A DNA stretch of 64,000 bases. Source: Coffea arabica. Taxonomy: Eukaryota > Streptophyta > Magnoliopsida > Gentianales > Rubiaceae. Position 1 is the first letter of the stretch; every line of letters begins with the position of its first letter. Below the pieces are notes generated by a model, which was given only the letters and a program-made list of their open reading frames with translations, did no database searches and was not told where the DNA came from. Shown piece by piece: positions 61,501 through 64,000 of the stretch. The stretch is taken from positions 19,424,001-19,488,000 of the forward strand of contig NC_092312.1 in NCBI RefSeq assembly GCF_036785885.1. The letters run 5' to 3'. The position numbers and the translations under genes are program-made.

Positions 61501-64000
61501 AGGTAAAATTTCAAACTCGTCGCGGTCATAATAATTAGATTTTTGCTACCCTCGTGCGCTCGATTGATTATTCAATTCTGAATCACTCAAGCGTAACATA
61601 TTTTCCAACCTTTCTCGTGATTGCATGACATATTTTCATTTTTTTTTAAAAATTTTACTTAAACAGTATACCACAAATTCTGTTTGACCATTTGATTTAG
61701 GAACATTGGGCTTTCTTGCTGGTAAAAGGTGAAGAATGTACAAACTTTTGAAGTGGCATGTTTGAATGCTTGTGAATAAAGCCGGATGGAGGTAGGCACG
61801 AAAAGCATTTCATTATATATAGTAGTGTATACTCCCAAAGTCCACAGACTTGGCTTGTAATTGTCGCCCTTCAAAATTCGACCATGAATAAAAAATCACG
61901 TGTCCGTGTGCGTGTGGAGGTGGTGAAGTGAGGCGTCGTCGGCAATCTGAGGCTGGTCAAATTTGGACGAATCAAACTTATCTAATCACCTTTGCACCAG
62001 TCCAACATCAACCCCCGGTGGCCGGTGGGGGCCCCTATTAGTATTAGTGTATGATTTGGCGTTGTTCTTCTTCTTTTGACTTAAATGCTGGGCCCCTCTG
62101 GTTCTGATCTCACCGGTGATTAAACTAGCGGCAGCCACGTGTAAAACTAAACACCCCCTCCTTAAGGCTCAGCCAGTATCTGTGGCGCATTGCATGCTCT
62201 GCCAATCTGCTGCTACAATTTGCAGCAGGGGATAAGATAAGCTTCAGCTTCAAGTTCTGTGCTAAAAGTATGTAATGGGAATCAAGAATTAATTGAAGAA
62301 GAAGCACTGCTTCTTTTTTTTGCCAAAATGTATCAGCTAAACAGGCTTGTGATTGCTGACAAAAAGGCAAATTTTGCTGCCTCCCAATATCAGTAGCTTT
62401 GACATTTTACTGACTTACTCTTTTAGTTTTGTGGTCCAACTCCGATCAATTATTGTCCACCCAAAAACTTAGCGGTGTTTGGCCTGCAATTTTGTGTAAG
62501 AACGTGAAACGCATTTCTCAATCACCACGTTGTTGACTAATCGGCGTAAACGACGAATACCCAAAAGGGCATTTTCTTTCCCTGTCAATTACTCCGTCCA
62601 TCGGAAAGGGGTGCAAGAATTGCCATTACAATTGTTATAATCGCGTCCAACGCAATTGGTTAATAGAAAGTAAATTGCCGTTTGTAATCGGTGGATAATG
62701 ACAAAACAACCTTCTTTATAAAAAGTAAATTTAACATTCCGACTCTGAATGATGCAGGTTCTCTAGTAGTAGTAGTAGTCTCCACGCTCAGAGCAAACAG
62801 TCGTTTTTTTTTTTTAAAAAAAAAAAAACAATTTTTATTTAAAAGTGAATTTAACTTTGCGTAAAAATGAAGGAAAAACTCACCTCAACAGGTAGCCCGT
62901 GAGAGCTTATCCTCTCTTTATCTTATTGCGCTTTTCAATTGTCAGCGAATCACATCTCATAATTGGAGAGACAATTATGACAAACTCCTAAGACTAACAA
63001 GAGATGAGATAGCACAGTGAAAGTGACCTTGAAGGCCTTTTATCCGCTAAAAATGATCGATTAAGAGAGTATGTTGGATCAACAATGATGGAGCTCTCAA
63101 GTCGGTTGTTTGCATCAAGTGTCAACTACTAGGTGTTAAAACATACTTATCACTCATTAAACTACTAATCCTCATTAGTATAAAATTTGCATCAAATCCC
63201 GCTCAATACCAGAGCCATAGATTCTAGTAATGCTGGAAAAAAGGATTGATCAGGTCAGGAGCCCGTGGAGGCAGGTAGCTTTAACGTTTTCATGGTGGAA
63301 AACAGTTGTTGTCCATAAATGCGAGTTGTGTTCATGTAACTGGTTTTGAGCCATCAATGGGTGAGAGCGGCACACAGCCTAGAGTCGTGCAGTTCAGGCC
63401 CATCAAATTATTTAGCTAGCTAACGTTTAAGTGTTTGGATTATGATGAATCTTTACGACGATAATGTGATAAAGATAAACTTCTACAATATGTAGTATGC
63501 TGTTTTTTAATATGTAGCATGCTGCATTCAAATCTCAAGCATGACAAATGGAAAAAAAAAAAAAAAAAAAAAGGATGGGTTTGCCTAATAAACTTCAAAA
63601 GAGTGTGTTTGGACGGGAGATTATTTGTCCGAATTTATTTGCTTATATCATCATTGCGATTTTCAATATATTTTTTTATTTTTTTAATTATTTATATATA
63701 TATATATAGTAGTCATTTTGGTGGGGCTGAGAGAGAGAGAGAGGGTGGGGGTGGGAAAGGAGTGTCAAGGAATAAGGACGTGATAATCAACCGTACCAAG
63801 ACATAACATCTACCAGAATTTTGAGGCAGATTGATGAAGTAATCAAACGACAAGAGTATCCGAATAATAGAGTAAGGGGTCAACACTCCTATCTACAAAA
63901 TTTGTAGCATGATTTTTGAGAGCTCCTCTTCGATTTGATGCCCATCATTCTCCCTCCCAGACGTCTCTTTTCTTGACAAAATGGCCATATCATGTACATG
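58591..64000. other. intergenic, no gene recognised
   Basis: Diverged copies of the GATGTGATGTATG.GAGATAAAA repeat family lie near 59130-59290 (inverted, partly), 60750-60900 and 61280-61400. Simple repeats include CT at 58975-58993, a T12-A13 junction near 62804-62828, an A run at 63551-63572, TA at 63692-63708 and GA at 63728-63742. The minus-strand frame at 60077-60391 (104 codons, proline-rich, with PYRILDSPLPTQNKDMYPF) is the only one that looks somewhat protein-like. I do not recognise it and do not call it a gene. Confidence 0.5.

Overview
The window is nuclear genomic DNA of a flowering plant. Genes have several short GT-AG introns, the intergenic space is AT-rich, and plant transposons are common (Stowaway, hAT, Mutator-like, Helitron, LINE). 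The proteins are typical of plants: plastid ABC4/MenA, EXORDIUM-like, plastid DAHP synthase, ABCG half-transporters. The look is that of a eudicot, but I cannot name the species. I rebuilt gene models by hand from conserved protein motifs, splice consensus and codon phase.

Layout. 1.5-4.2 kb (-): ketopantoate hydroxymethyltransferase, intact, 5 exons. 5.3-9.7 kb (-): ABC4/MenA phytyltransferase of phylloquinone synthesis, 11 exons, with an in-frame TAG in a conserved block and a GC-AG first intron. 11.1-11.6 kb: a 5'-truncated LINE. 12.1-15.6, 18.1-21.9 and 41.4-46.3 kb (+): three tandem paralogues of one ABCG half-transporter, all with 8 coding exons. The first is broken by a 23-bp duplication inside Walker A; the other two are intact. 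22-41 kb is a transposon-rich gap. It holds the 5' end of an unidentified gene, a 1.5-kb hAT element carrying a calcium-dependent protein kinase fragment, a VPS51 pseudogene ending at a Helitron-type 3' terminus, a 4.3-kb AT-rich element that looks like a second Helitron directly abutting it, a Mutator-like MITE and a 1.4-kb hAT element. 46-50 kb is AT-rich with a 24-bp minisatellite. 50.2-54.5 kb (+): nuclear poly(A)-binding protein (PABN), intact, 6 exons. 55.3 kb: a Helitron 3' end on the minus strand, then at 56.6 kb a truncated DAHP synthase fragment. 57.6-58.5 kb (-): intact single-exon EXORDIUM-like gene. 58.6-64 kb: no gene recognised.

The intact genes are independent housekeeping or cell-surface functions and do not form a metabolic cluster. 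What stands out is how mobile elements have shaped the ABCG array. The two intact copies each have a different DNA transposon ending about 100 bp before the ATG, just upstream of the TATA-like sequence. The spaces between copies have collected captured fragments of other genes. I see no new enzymatic system; the most notable items are the transposon-borne gene fragments, the apparent head-to-tail Helitron junction, and the lesions in ABC4 and the first ABCG gene.
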